Assembly: GCA_045595705.1 (NCBI GenBank)
Contig: JAZOBA010000050.1
Location: forward strand, 1 to 50,953
DNA: 50,953 nt
Direction of reading: 5' to 3'
Source: JAJPXI01 sp045595705
GTDB taxonomy: Bacteria; Bacillota; Clostridia; Oscillospirales; Oscillospiraceae
Position numbers and translations under genes: made by a program. This document shows positions 7,201-14,587 of the stretch, one piece after another. How positions within the stretch are numbered: position 1 is the first letter of the stretch; each line of letters opens with the position of its first letter. The notes beneath the pieces are model-generated. The model had not been told where the DNA came from. It saw nothing but the letters and a program-made list of their open reading frames with translations, and did no database searches.

Positions 7201-8142
7201 ATGAAGATCGTAACATTTCCCGGTTTTGGCCTGGAGCTGGAACTGAATCCGGTTCTGTTGTCCATTACCGAAAATTTCGGTATCCACTGGTACGGCGCGA
7301 TTATTGCCGTGGGGTTTCTGCTGGCAGTCTATTGGGGTTGCCGACAGTGCAAGCAGTTCGGAATTACGCAGGATGATGTGTTCGATATTCTGATCGTAAC
7401 GGTCCCTTCTGCAATTGTCGGTGCAAGGCTTTATTATGTTATTTTTGAATTCGAAAATTATCTTGTACCCGGCGACTTTAGCGCAACTTTGACGAGAATT
7501 GTTCGAATCTGGGACGGCGGCCTTGCCATTTACGGCGGTCTGATTGCTGCCATTCTGGCCGGCTACATTGTTTGCAGAGTGAAAAAACTCAGCTTTCTTG
7601 CTGTTGCTGATCTGGCAAGTGTCGGATTTCTGATTGGCCAAAGTGTTGGTCGCTGGGGCAACTTCGTTAATGTTGAGGCTTTTGGCGGCGTGACCGATGT
7701 GGCTTGGCGTATGGCAGGTCCTAACGTTGCCAATTATCTGAAGTATACTGGTCAGATCGATGGGACGGTTTTTGACCAGATTGTAGACGGAACACTGGGC
7801 GTTCATCCTACATTTTTCTATGAATCCATGTGGAATCTGATTGGTATCCTTTTACTTGTGTTTGTGGTAAAGAAGTTCCGCAAGTTCGACGGACAAATGT
7901 TTTTCGGCTATATGCTGTGGTACGGACTTGGCCGGTTCTGGATTGAAGGTCTGCGCACGGACAGCCTGTACATTCCCGGAACAGAACTGAGGGTGTCCCA
8001 GGCGATTGCGCTTGCATCCGTTGTTGCAGGACTTGCGCTCATTCTTTATTATCTGCTGGTCAAAAAACCGGGTCCTGATAAACTGTTCGTGAATAAAGTG
8101 GCAGCAAGGGGGGCAAGTGAAGATGTCGGCGAAAATTCTTGA
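7201..8142 (+). CDS. lgt: Prolipoprotein diacylglyceryl transferase Lgt
   Basis: Integral membrane enzyme that transfers diacylglycerol from phosphatidylglycerol to the lipobox cysteine of prolipoproteins, the first step of lipoprotein maturation. The 313-residue product has several transmembrane segments, the N-terminal HWYGAIIAVGFLLAV, the family signature GRWGNFVNVEAFG at about residues 152-164, and HPTFFYESMWN and GYGRFWIEGLRTD-like C-terminal motifs (here GLGRFWIEGLRTDSL). The ATG follows GGGAGGGG at 7190-7197; an in-frame extension back to 7069 would overlap the promoter. Its 3' end overlaps folD by 20 bases. Confidence 0.97.
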   Translation: MKIVTFPGFGLELELNPVLLSITENFGIHWYGAIIAVGFLLAVYWGCRQCKQFGITQDDVFDILIVTVPSAIVGARLYYVIFEFENYLVPGDFSATLTRIVRIWDGGLAIYGGLIAAILAGYIVCRVKKLSFLAVADLASVGFLIGQSVGRWGNFVNVEAFGGVTDVAWRMAGPNVANYLKYTGQIDGTVFDQIVDGTLGVHPTFFYESMWNLIGILLLVFVVKKFRKFDGQMFFGYMLWYGLGRFWIEGLRTDSLYIPGTELRVSQAIALASVVAGLALILYYLLVKKPGPDKLFVNKVAARGASEDVGENS

Positions 8143-8962
8143 TGGAAAAGCGCTGGCCGCGAAAATCAAGGCGCGGATCGCAGATGAGGTAAAAACAATG
8201 GCTTCCCGTCCCGGTCTGGCCGTGATTCTTGTCGGTGACAATCCTGCTTCCCGTGTTTATGTGACCAGCAAGCGCAAAGATTGTGAGGAATGCGGTTTTT
8301 ACAGCGAAGAATATACGATGCCCAACGACGCAAAACCGAAACAGTTGTTGGAACTGATTGCGCAGCTAAACCGCCGTGCCGAGATTGACGGAATTCTGGT
8401 TCAGCTGCCGCTGCCGCCCCAGTTTGATGAAAAGGAAGTCCTTTTGGCAATTGATCCGAATAAGGATGTAGATGGTTTCCATCCGATGAATGTGGGCAAA
8501 TTGATGACAGGGGAGCCATGCTTCCTGCCCTGTACACCGGCCGGTGTTATGGAACTGCTGGAAGAAGGGGAAATCGAAATTGCCGGAAAGCATTGTGTCG
8601 TACTTGGCCGGTCCAATATTGTAGGCAAACCTCAGGCACTGCTGATGCTGCAGAAAGATGCTACCGTAACCATCTGTCATTCCAAAACCCCGGATATGGC
8701 CGAGCAGTGCCGCCGTGCGGATATTCTGGTGACTGCGGTTGGTAAGACTGGATTGATCACTCCGGACATGGTTTGTGAAGGCGTTGTCATCGTCGATGTT
8801 GCGATGAACCGAGATGAAAACGGCAAACTGTGCGGCGATTGTTGCCACGCAACATACGAAAAGGCCTCCGCCTTTACACCGGTTCCCGGTGGGGTCGGCC
8901 CCATGACCCGCGCGATGCTGATGGAAAACACGCTTCGTGCAGCAAGGATGCACGGGAAATAA
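8123..8962 (+). CDS. folD: Methylene-THF dehydrogenase / methenyl-THF cyclohydrolase FolD
   Basis: Bifunctional one-carbon enzyme interconverting 5,10-methylene-, 5,10-methenyl- and 10-formyl-tetrahydrofolate with NADP(H). The 279-residue product shows the catalytic-Lys region YVTSKRKDCEECG, GILVQLPLPPQ, the Rossmann segment VLGRSNIVGKPQALLM and the C-terminal signature PGGVGPMTRAML. The ATG at 8123 was preferred over GTG 8117 because the G-rich ribosome binding site (8108-8113) is 9 bases from the ATG but only 3 from the GTG. It overlaps the lgt 3' end by 20 bases, so the two are co-transcribed. It is functionally linked to fhs (27490) and the adjacent formate channel. Confidence 0.97.
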   Translation: MSAKILDGKALAAKIKARIADEVKTMASRPGLAVILVGDNPASRVYVTSKRKDCEECGFYSEEYTMPNDAKPKQLLELIAQLNRRAEIDGILVQLPLPPQFDEKEVLLAIDPNKDVDGFHPMNVGKLMTGEPCFLPCTPAGVMELLEEGEIEIAGKHCVVLGRSNIVGKPQALLMLQKDATVTICHSKTPDMAEQCRRADILVTAVGKTGLITPDMVCEGVVIVDVAMNRDENGKLCGDCCHATYEKASAFTPVPGGVGPMTRAMLMENTLRAARMHGK

Positions 8963-8964
8963 TC

Positions 8965-9004
8965 AAAGGACCTGTCCGTTGTTTTGTACGGACAGGTCCT
9001 TTTT
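8965..9004. terminator. Bidirectional terminator between folD and the cell-wall hydrolase gene
   Basis: Inverted repeat AAGGACCTGTCCGT/ACGGACAGGTCCTT with T-tract on each strand. It sits between two convergent genes. Confidence 0.92.
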
Positions 9005-9801
9005 CAGCGATAGAAGTCGTGGCAGCCAATGGTTGCAATATATTCTCGGTTCTTGACGATCCAGAAATTCTGAGCGAGGGCAGGGGCGAGGAAATAGATG
9101 CTGTCGCCAATTACATTGGCTCCGTTGAGACACAGTTTTGCGGCAAGGATACTCTCTTCGGTTGGCGTCTGGTAGATCGTTCCGTTTCGAACCGGCTCAA
9201 ACTGCCCGCCCCAACGATTGTCAAAGATAACTCCGTAAATCGTGTTCGGGAATTCGGGGTTTTTTACACGGTTGAGCACAACGTTTCCCACGGCGATTTT
9301 TCCTTCCAGCGGTTCCCCTTGGCTTTCTGCGGAGATAATGCGCGAAAGCCAATATAACTCATCGCTGGTATAGTTTTCTTTTAGTTCACTGAATACGGAA
9401 GCCTGTTTTTTGACCGTACTCCAGAATACGGTGGCGCCAAATGCCTGCGCAAGAGGGCGCAGGGGGACGAGAATACGGCCATTTATATTTCTGACTCCAA
9501 ACGGCACTGCGACGCTACGCCCGTTTACATTGATGTATGTATCTCCTGCTTGGGCGGTCAGCGTCAGATGCTCGGTCTGAACTTTCGCGGTGTTGTTTTC
9601 CCAAAGGATTGCGCAGGCCGGATCAAGGGATGCTGCTACAGAGCGCAACGATACATAGGTTGTATTGTTCAAAATTCTTGCCATTGCATCGTTTCCTGCA
9701 GCGGTGCCATTGATTATCACGTCGGGAGTCGACACGGCCATTGCGGCAGGGGAGAGGGCTAAAACAGCAGCCGCAAAGACTGCAGCAAATCGTTTTTTCA
9801 T
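9004..9801 (-). CDS. Secreted SleB-type cell wall hydrolase with copper-amine-oxidase-like N domain
   Basis: Probable exported peptidoglycan hydrolase. From the ATG at 9801 the 265-residue product has a signal peptide (KKR, then a hydrophobic Ala/Val/Leu run ending AMA at about 22). Next comes a copper-amine-oxidase N-like substrate/wall-binding domain (about 28-130; TTYVSLRSVAASL, GRILVPLRPLAQAFG). A Hydrolase_2/SleB-CwlJ domain follows (about 145-265), with ISAESQGEPLEGKIAVGNVV (candidate catalytic Glu159) and C-terminal IGCHDFYR. SleB relatives degrade spore cortex or vegetative wall as lytic transglycosylases. Which one applies here is not decidable from sequence. It is a single gene, convergent with folD. 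Confidence 0.9.
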   Translation of the reverse strand: MKKRFAAVFAAAVLALSPAAMAVSTPDVIINGTAAGNDAMARILNNTTYVSLRSVAASLDPACAILWENNTAKVQTEHLTLTAQAGDTYINVNGRSVAVPFGVRNINGRILVPLRPLAQAFGATVFWSTVKKQASVFSELKENYTSDELYWLSRIISAESQGEPLEGKIAVGNVVLNRVKNPEFPNTIYGVIFDNRWGGQFEPVRNGTIYQTPTEESILAAKLCLNGANVIGDSIYFLAPALAQNFWIVKNREYIATIGCHDFYR

Positions 9802-9912
9802 GGGAACACATCCTTTGTAACTTTTTGTAACCTTTTTTATCCTACCGGATTTTGGAGATGGAAACAAGCGGTAAGTCTTTCCAGATCATTTTGAAATTTT
9901 GAAAAGAAACCC

Positions 9913-9940
9913 TTGACAGATTTAAAAACGATGCTATAAT
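9913..9940 (+). promoter_or_regulatory. Promoter of tRNA-Ser
   Basis: TTGACA, 16-base spacer, TATAAT, 19 bases before the mature tRNA 5' end. Confidence 0.88.
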
Positions 9941-9959
9941 ACACTTGTTGTCCAGATAC

Positions 9960-10051
9960 GGAGTAGTATCGAAGTGGTCATAACGAGCACGACTGGAAAT
10001 CGTGTGCACGTCAAAAGCGTGCCGAGGGTTCGAATCCCTCCTACTCCGCCA
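9960..10051 (+). tRNA. tRNA-Ser (GGA)
   Basis: A 92-base cloverleaf with encoded CCA. The acceptor stem is GGAGTAG/CTACTCC with discriminator G. The anticodon stem-loop is CACGA-CTGGAAA-TCGTG, giving anticodon GGA (reads UCC/UCU). It has the long variable arm expected of a class II serine tRNA, and a GGTTCGAATCC T-loop. Confidence 0.97.
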
Positions 10052-10052
10052 G

Positions 10053-10084
10053 AAAACCGCACCAAATGGTGCGGTTTTTTCTTT
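10053..10084 (+). terminator. Terminator after tRNA-Ser
   Basis: AACCGCACC-AAAT-GGTGCGGTT followed by a T-run, starting one base after the CCA end. Confidence 0.93.
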
Positions 10085-10088
10085 TTGT

Positions 10089-10117
10089 ACATACTTTGGG
10101 ACAAGGGAGCATATACT
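10089..10117 (+). promoter_or_regulatory. Candidate sigma-E (mother-cell) promoter of the spoIVFA/FB-like genes
   Basis: No good sigma-A promoter is present, but ACATACT (10089-10095), a 14-base spacer and CATATACT (10110-10117) resemble the sigma-E consensus (about KMATATT-N14-CATACAMT; 5/7 and 6/8 matches). In Bacillus subtilis the spoIVF operon is sigma-E dependent. Confidence 0.45.
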
Positions 10118-10139
10118 GCCCTGAAACGAGGTGGGCAGT

Positions 10140-11138
10140 GTGCAGAAAAGATATTCCAATTTCAAAAAAACAGGAGGAAGAAAGGTTGTTTTCGGCCCAA
10201 AAGAAAAGAAGAGGCTGTTTCAACTGGGCTTGTGTATCTGTCTGTTTCTGGTCATCTTCGCCAGCCGAGGAAATGAGTTGTTCCAACAGGCGCAGGCGGG
10301 GGAGAAGATTCTTCAGATCGTTCAGGAAAACACGGATTTTACCGCAGCATTTTCGTCTTTCGGTGAGTCAATTTCCCACGGTGAGTCCGCGTGGAAGGGC
10401 ATTGGAACGCTGCTTGTTTCCCTCTTTGGAGCGGAAAAAGAATGTGAACCGACACAGAGTCGTGTCGATGTATTGGCGGGTCCTGCATGCCAAGATGCGA
10501 TTCGGAGGATAGCCGCGCCTGTATCACCGGAATCTATGGTGCGGCTGTTGGGTGTTCAGCCGGATGAGATTCGTGCACCTGAGGAGTCAGATATGCCTCT
10601 AACGGAAGAAACCGAATCTTCCTCCAAGATACAGGAAGCGCCCGTGGAAGAAACACGACCTGAGGTTGAGGTACCAAAACCTCAGGTGTATGACGGACCG
10701 GCGTTGCCGGACAATGCAACCATGGAATATGTCACACTGGGTCTGGATACCATCATAACTCCGGTACTGGGTGAGATTTCTTCCGGATTTGGCTATCGCG
10801 ACCATCCGATTACCGAAGAGCATTTGTTTCATGCAGGGGTTGACATCGCCGCGGATATCGGAACACCAATCGCGGCGTTTGCGGATGGCAAAGTTGAATT
10901 TATTGGTGAAAGCAGTAAGTATGGCCTCTATGTTCAGTTGGACCACGGAAATGGCGTGAAGAGTTTTTACTGCCATTGCAGCGAGCTGTTGTACGGGAAA
11001 GGGAAATCGGTAAAAGTCGGCCAGCCCATTGCATTGGTTGGCGATACCGGAGAGACGACCGGATCTCATCTCCATCTGGAACTGAAAAAAGATGAAATCT
11101 TGTTGAACCCGGTCTATTATATCGAATCGGTGAATTGA
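10140..11138 (+). CDS. Membrane-anchored M23/LytM-domain protein, SpoIVFA-like
   Basis: Probable sporulation membrane protein. The 332-residue product has a Lys-rich N-terminus, one transmembrane helix (LGLCICLFLVIFA, about 32-46), an acidic Glu/Pro-rich linker (about 145-190) and a C-terminal LytM/M23 domain. That domain has HAGVD and SHLHLEL, so the HxxxD and HxH zinc ligands are kept. Its stop overlaps the start of an M50 protease gene. This order reproduces spoIVFA-spoIVFB, where SpoIVFA holds the protease SpoIVFB in the outer forespore membrane. The assignment depends on this context; a vegetative M23 hydrolase or SpoIIQ-like protein is the alternative. The start is GTG 10140 behind GAGGTG (6-base spacing); GTG 10131 is in frame but overlaps that site. 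Confidence 0.78.
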   Translation: MQKRYSNFKKTGGRKVVFGPKEKKRLFQLGLCICLFLVIFASRGNELFQQAQAGEKILQIVQENTDFTAAFSSFGESISHGESAWKGIGTLLVSLFGAEKECEPTQSRVDVLAGPACQDAIRRIAAPVSPESMVRLLGVQPDEIRAPEESDMPLTEETESSSKIQEAPVEETRPEVEVPKPQVYDGPALPDNATMEYVTLGLDTIITPVLGEISSGFGYRDHPITEEHLFHAGVDIAADIGTPIAAFADGKVEFIGESSKYGLYVQLDHGNGVKSFYCHCSELLYGKGKSVKVGQPIALVGDTGETTGSHLHLELKKDEILLNPVYYIESVN

Positions 11139-11698
11139 AAGGTGTTAAAGTAACCTGTTCTGCAGGGTTTCTTCTGCTTGCGGCAGGTCTGATCTATCTG
11201 GATGGCGTAGAACTGTTTGTTCAGGTGCTTGCTGCCTGTACTTTGCATGAGATCGGGCACGGTGCAGCAGCGTTGAGTGTAGGCAGCAGGATATGTGCGC
11301 TGCGCCTTACTGCGGTGGGAGCCGAGATGAGACTTAGTCCGGCGGTATCGCTTTCTTATGCCCGGGATGCATGGATTACCTTGGCGGGTCCGGCGGTAAG
11401 CTTGATTACTGCATGGATTGCTTCACAAGTGGGAGCAAACTTATTTGCCGGATTAAACCTCAGTTTTGGACTCTTTAATCTGCTGCCGATTCGTCCGTTG
11501 GACGGAGGGCGCATTTTGGAAGACTTGCTTTCCTGTTTTCTGCCGGAAAAGGCAGAAATGATCCTGTCCGGACTTTCCATTGTTGTTTCCGGGACCTTTC
11601 TTGGGCTGGGCTGCATGGCTTGGAGCAGATGGGGGAACTTGACTCTTTTCTGTACTGCAGTCTGGCTTGTGGCCGGAATGATTCGAAATCAAAAATAA
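11135..11698 (+). CDS. M50 site-2 protease, SpoIVFB-like
   Basis: Intramembrane zinc protease. The 187-residue, highly hydrophobic product has the HEIGH zinc motif at residues 38-42 and NLLPIRPLDGG at 115-125 (third ligand Asp123), with LAGPAVSL between. This is the compact SpoIVFB-type core without the CBS domain of B. subtilis SpoIVFB (288 aa). In that system it cleaves pro-sigma-K during sporulation. The start is a TTG overlapping the upstream stop (TTGA). No strong ribosome binding site is visible, so translation may depend on coupling to the SpoIVFA-like gene. No sigma-K gene is in the window to confirm the substrate. Confidence 0.82.
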   Translation: MKGVKVTCSAGFLLLAAGLIYLDGVELFVQVLAACTLHEIGHGAAALSVGSRICALRLTAVGAEMRLSPAVSLSYARDAWITLAGPAVSLITAWIASQVGANLFAGLNLSFGLFNLLPIRPLDGGRILEDLLSCFLPEKAEMILSGLSIVVSGTFLGLGCMAWSRWGNLTLFCTAVWLVAGMIRNQK

Positions 11699-11723
11699 AT
11701 TTATAAATTAAAAGAAAAAAGAC

Positions 11724-11752
11724 TTGCCTTTTGGGAAAGTGTATGGTAACAT
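11724..11752 (+). promoter_or_regulatory. Promoter of rplS
   Basis: TTGCCT, 17-base spacer, TAACAT, about 80 bases before the start codon. The intervening leader (about 11758-11834) has GC-rich short complementarities around 11786-11808 and could be an r-protein leader, but no known motif was identified with confidence. Confidence 0.6.
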
Positions 11753-11834
11753 ATTGCAGTCTCAAATAAAGGGTGGTCCTCTGCGACGGTTTTCCGCATG
11801 CGCATGAACGCCTATAAAACAGGAGGAAATAAAA

Positions 11835-12176
11835 ATGGACATCATGCAGGCATTTTCTGCCAAGTACGTCAAGGAAAATCACCCCGAGGTTGCCATCGGT
11901 GACACTGTCAAGGTTCACCTGAAGGTTAAGGAAGGCAACCGCGAGCGTATCCAGATTTTCGAGGGCACTGTTATTGCTAAGAAGCATGGCGGTATCGAGG
12001 AGACCTTTACCGTTCGCCGCGTTTCTTACGGTGTCGGTGTTGAGAAGGTGTTCCCCGTCCACTCTCCCGCTATCGAGAAGGTGGAGCTGGTTCGTCACGG
12101 TAAGGTGCGCCGCGCCAAGCTGTACTACCTGCGTGACCGCGTGGGCAAGGCTGCCAAGGTCAAGGAGCGTCTGTAA
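11835..12176 (+). CDS. rplS: 50S ribosomal protein L19
   Basis: Structural protein at the interface of the 50S and 30S subunits. The 113-residue product has the family length and the motifs GDTVKVHLKVKEGNRERIQ and FPVHSPAIEKVELVRHGKV. It is preceded by AGGAGG (11821-11826) with good spacing. It has its own promoter, leader and terminator, whereas in many bacteria rplS follows trmD. Here it is about 10 kb from trmD, with formate-folate and sporulation genes in between. Confidence 0.98.
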   Translation: MDIMQAFSAKYVKENHPEVAIGDTVKVHLKVKEGNRERIQIFEGTVIAKKHGGIEETFTVRRVSYGVGVEKVFPVHSPAIEKVELVRHGKVRRAKLYYLRDRVGKAAKVKERL

Positions 12177-12198
12177 GCTCAATCGAAAAGGAAATGAC

Positions 12199-12234
12199 AA
12201 AAGGAGTGGAATTGTTCCACTCCTTTTCCTTTTA
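12199..12234 (+). terminator. Terminator after rplS
   Basis: AAAAGGAGTGGAA-TTG-TTCCACTCCTTTT followed by CCTTTTA. Confidence 0.85.
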
Positions 12235-12245
12235 TCCTGTTATGT

Positions 12246-12277
12246 AAAAAGCGAGCGCCGCAGCGCTCTCTTTTTTT
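12246..12277 (-). terminator. Terminator after the biotinyl-domain gene
   Basis: On the minus strand AGAGAGCGC-TGCG-GCGCTCGCT is followed by a short T-run. It is adjacent to the stop codon of the biotinyl-domain gene. Confidence 0.75.
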
Positions 12278-12285
12278 AAAACTGA

Positions 12286-12495
12286 TTATTCGACAACAAA
12301 CATCACGTCGCCGGTCTTGACCTTATCGCCAACAGCGACCTTGATTTCCTTGACAACGCCATCCTTGGGGTTGGGGATGGGCTGCTCCATCTTCATGGCT
12401 TCCATGGTGCCGACAATCTCGCGGGCCTTGATAGCGTCGCCAACAGCGACCTTGATGGAAGTGATAGTACCGGGGATACGAGCCTTGATATCCAT
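12286..12495 (-). CDS. Stand-alone biotinyl (biotin carrier) domain protein
   Basis: A 69-residue protein that is one biotinyl/lipoyl-attachment domain. EAMKMEQ carries the lysine biotinylated by BirA (Lys35), between two symmetrical VAVGD half-barrels. Such minimal carriers shuttle CO2 in Na+-pumping decarboxylases (oxaloacetate, methylmalonyl-CoA, glutaconyl-CoA) or acyl-CoA carboxylases. No carboxyltransferase, decarboxylase or biotin carboxylase gene is next to it, so its partner is encoded elsewhere. It has its own promoter and terminator. It lacks the Pro/Ala-rich N-terminal linker usual in AccB and GcdC. Confidence 0.9.
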   Translation of the reverse strand: MDIKARIPGTITSIKVAVGDAIKAREIVGTMEAMKMEQPIPNPKDGVVKEIKVAVGDKVKTGDVMFVVE

Positions 12496-12551
12496 TGTAA
12501 TACGCTCCTTTTTTCTAATTTACAGTTTCGTGTTTTTTACACATTGCCAAT

Positions 12552-12580
12552 AGTATACTCTTATTTTTTTCAATTCGCAA
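12552..12580 (-). promoter_or_regulatory. Promoter of the biotinyl-domain gene
   Basis: Minus strand TTGCGA, 17-base spacer, TATACT, about 55 bases before the start. The surrounding 12496-12648 gap is AT-rich and holds nothing else recognisable. Confidence 0.7.
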
Positions 12581-12648
12581 TCTTTTTTTCGCTTTAGTGT
12601 AATAAATTTTTGAAATTTATTCAATTTGTCGCAAAATTTGAAAGAAAA

Positions 12649-14013
12649 TCAGTTTACTTTGTACGAGTGAATCAGCGCGACTGCGCGATTGGAAAGAAGA
12701 AGCAGGGCAATCAGATTTGGGATTGCCATCAAGCCGTTTGCTAAATCAACCCAAAACCAGGTGGCAGACAGGTCGCTTACGCTGCCGAGGATGATTGCAA
12801 GCAGAAAGAGGGCCCGGTAGAGTGGGATAATTCGCCGCGTTCCGGTCAGATAAGAGATGCACTGCTCTCCGTAATAGCAGGCACCCAATAATGATGTAAA
12901 GGCAAAAAGAATCAGACAAACGGAAACAAACACGCCGCCAAAGGTGCCAAATACGGTTGCGAATGCAGCGGATGAAAGGGGGGCACCCAGCATAGAATTA
13001 TTAATTGATCCGGATTGGATCGCAAGCAGTGCGGTGTTGACGTCATAAACACCGGAGGTCAGTATGACCAATGCCGTGACAGAGCAGATGACGAGGGTGG
13101 CGATAAACACTTCAAAAATACCCCACATGCCTTGGTGGGCCGGGGAGTCCACGTCGGCTGCAGCATGTGCCATCGCGGATGTACCGAGGCCGGCCTCATT
13201 TGTAAATACACCCCGGGCAATACCGTATCGCATGGCGGCTGCAGCTCCGTAGCCGCCACAGACGGCTTTGGGTGAAAAGGCTTCTTGGACGATTACGCGC
13301 AGTGTTTCGGGGAGTGCGGCGCGATGAACGATTAAAACGGTCATGCCGCCAATCAGAAAGAGTGTTGCCATGCAAGGGACAAGGCGTTCGCTGACAGCTC
13401 CGATTCGTTTGATCCCGCCCAAAATCACACATCCGGTCAGTATACAGAGAACGATACCGACCGGAAATCGGCTGAATTGGAAGGATGCTTCCAGTGCGGT
13501 TGCGATGGAATTGGATTGAACCAGATTTCCTCCGATCAAGGTTTGCAGAATACAGAGCAAGGAAAAGAGGATAGCAAGTGGCTTGCAGTGAAGGCCGTAT
13601 TCCATATAATACATTGGACCACCCTGCCATCCGCCGTCTGACGCCGGTGCCCGATAGCGAACCGATAGTGTTTTTTCTGCACAACTTGTCATCATTCCGA
13701 GCAGGGCGGAAATCCACATCCAGAAAATAGCACCCGGCCCACCGTAAAAAATAGCGGTAGCGACTCCTGCAATAGAACCGGTGCCGATGGTGGCGGCCAG
13801 GGCGGTCGAGAGCGCCTGGAATTGTGTGATTCCACGGGAAGAAACAATCTTTCTGCTGGCTAAAATGCTTCCAGCCGTGCTTTTCCACCAAACTTTACAA
13901 TCAAAGAATTGGAAAAAACCAGTTCGAAACGAGTAATAGAGTCCAACGAGAAGAAAAGCGATCAGCAGCCAGGGGTTCCAAAGTAAATCTGCCCATTTGC
14001 TCAATTCGGTCAT
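12649..14013 (-). CDS. Sodium:alanine symporter family transporter (AGCS)
   Basis: Inner-membrane Na+-coupled amino-acid importer, most likely for alanine or glycine. The 454-residue product has about ten hydrophobic segments. It also has family motifs: the N-terminal GLYYSFRTGFFQF, LAATIGTGSIAGVATAIFYG, WQGGPMYYMEYG, and ARGVFTNEAGLGTSAMAHA in the middle. A GAGGTG ribosome binding site precedes the ATG. It is monocistronic: the biotinyl gene downstream has its own promoter, and tRNA-Gly lies divergently upstream. No clear sigma-A promoter was picked out in the upstream AT-rich stretch. Confidence 0.95.
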   Translation of the reverse strand: MTELSKWADLLWNPWLLIAFLLVGLYYSFRTGFFQFFDCKVWWKSTAGSILASRKIVSSRGITQFQALSTALAATIGTGSIAGVATAIFYGGPGAIFWMWISALLGMMTSCAEKTLSVRYRAPASDGGWQGGPMYYMEYGLHCKPLAILFSLLCILQTLIGGNLVQSNSIATALEASFQFSRFPVGIVLCILTGCVILGGIKRIGAVSERLVPCMATLFLIGGMTVLIVHRAALPETLRVIVQEAFSPKAVCGGYGAAAAMRYGIARGVFTNEAGLGTSAMAHAAADVDSPAHQGMWGIFEVFIATLVICSVTALVILTSGVYDVNTALLAIQSGSINNSMLGAPLSSAAFATVFGTFGGVFVSVCLILFAFTSLLGACYYGEQCISYLTGTRRIIPLYRALFLLAIILGSVSDLSATWFWVDLANGLMAIPNLIALLLLSNRAVALIHSYKVN

Positions 14014-14167
14014 GTCCGTTCACCTCAATGAGACTTATGCCGAGGGGACGACAAAGAGAACAAAAGGAAATTCAGTAACCGTGAACGCTGATGCCATTTC
14101 GGGTCGAAATAACGTATCAGATAAATTACATAATCCTGAGCGAATAAAATTAAGCGTTTCAATGGGG

Positions 14168-14196
14168 TTGAAAAGAGAGGGGGAACATGGTATAAT
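14168..14196 (+). promoter_or_regulatory. Promoter of tRNA-Gly
   Basis: TTGAAA, 17-base spacer, TATAAT, 31 bases before the tRNA 5' end. Confidence 0.85.
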
Positions 14197-14227
14197 AACT
14201 GCATAAAGTGAATAAACTTGTTAGTAC

Positions 14228-14301
14228 GCAGGTATAGTTCATCGGTAGAACGCGAGCTTCCCAAGCTCGATAGGAGGGTTCGATTCCCTTTACCTGCTCC
14301 A
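14228..14301 (+). tRNA. tRNA-Gly (CCC)
   Basis: A 74-base cloverleaf with encoded CCA. The acceptor is GCAGGTA/TACCTGC with discriminator T. The anticodon stem-loop is CGAGC-TTCCCAA-GCTCG (anticodon CCC, reads GGG), and the T-loop is GGTTCGATTCC. Confidence 0.95.
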
Positions 14302-14302
14302 T

Positions 14303-14349
14303 AAAACTGTCATTGGGACTGTATTTGTCTTGATGACGGTTTTCTTTTT
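14303..14349 (+). terminator. Terminator after tRNA-Gly
   Basis: 11-bp stem AAAACTGTCAT/ATGACGGTTTT (one G-U pair) with a 19-base loop, followed by CTTTTTG. Confidence 0.75.
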
Positions 14350-14436
14350 GCTGAAATGGGTTACTTTGCTTTTGTGTCAATATGATACGCGCTTTAGGCT
14401 GAAATTGTAGACGTACAAGTTCAGATTTATAAACGA

Positions 14437-14489
14437 AAAATCCCCACGGTCAATCCTCTGGTAAAGAGAAGAAAGATCGTGGGGGTTTT
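14437..14489 (-). terminator. Probable terminator after the tannase-like gene
   Basis: Minus strand stem ACCCCCACG/CGTGGGGAT with a long, partly self-complementary loop, then TTTTTCG. It lies about 100 bases beyond the gene's stop. Nothing else is recognisable between 14350 and 14587. Confidence 0.6.
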
Positions 14490-14587
14490 AATGCTGTATT
14501 TATGGAAAAAGAAGATATGTATGCGTGTGCGGCGGTTTCGTCGCTACAGTTTTTAGAACAACCACCCGTGCTCCGGTGGGTATACGG

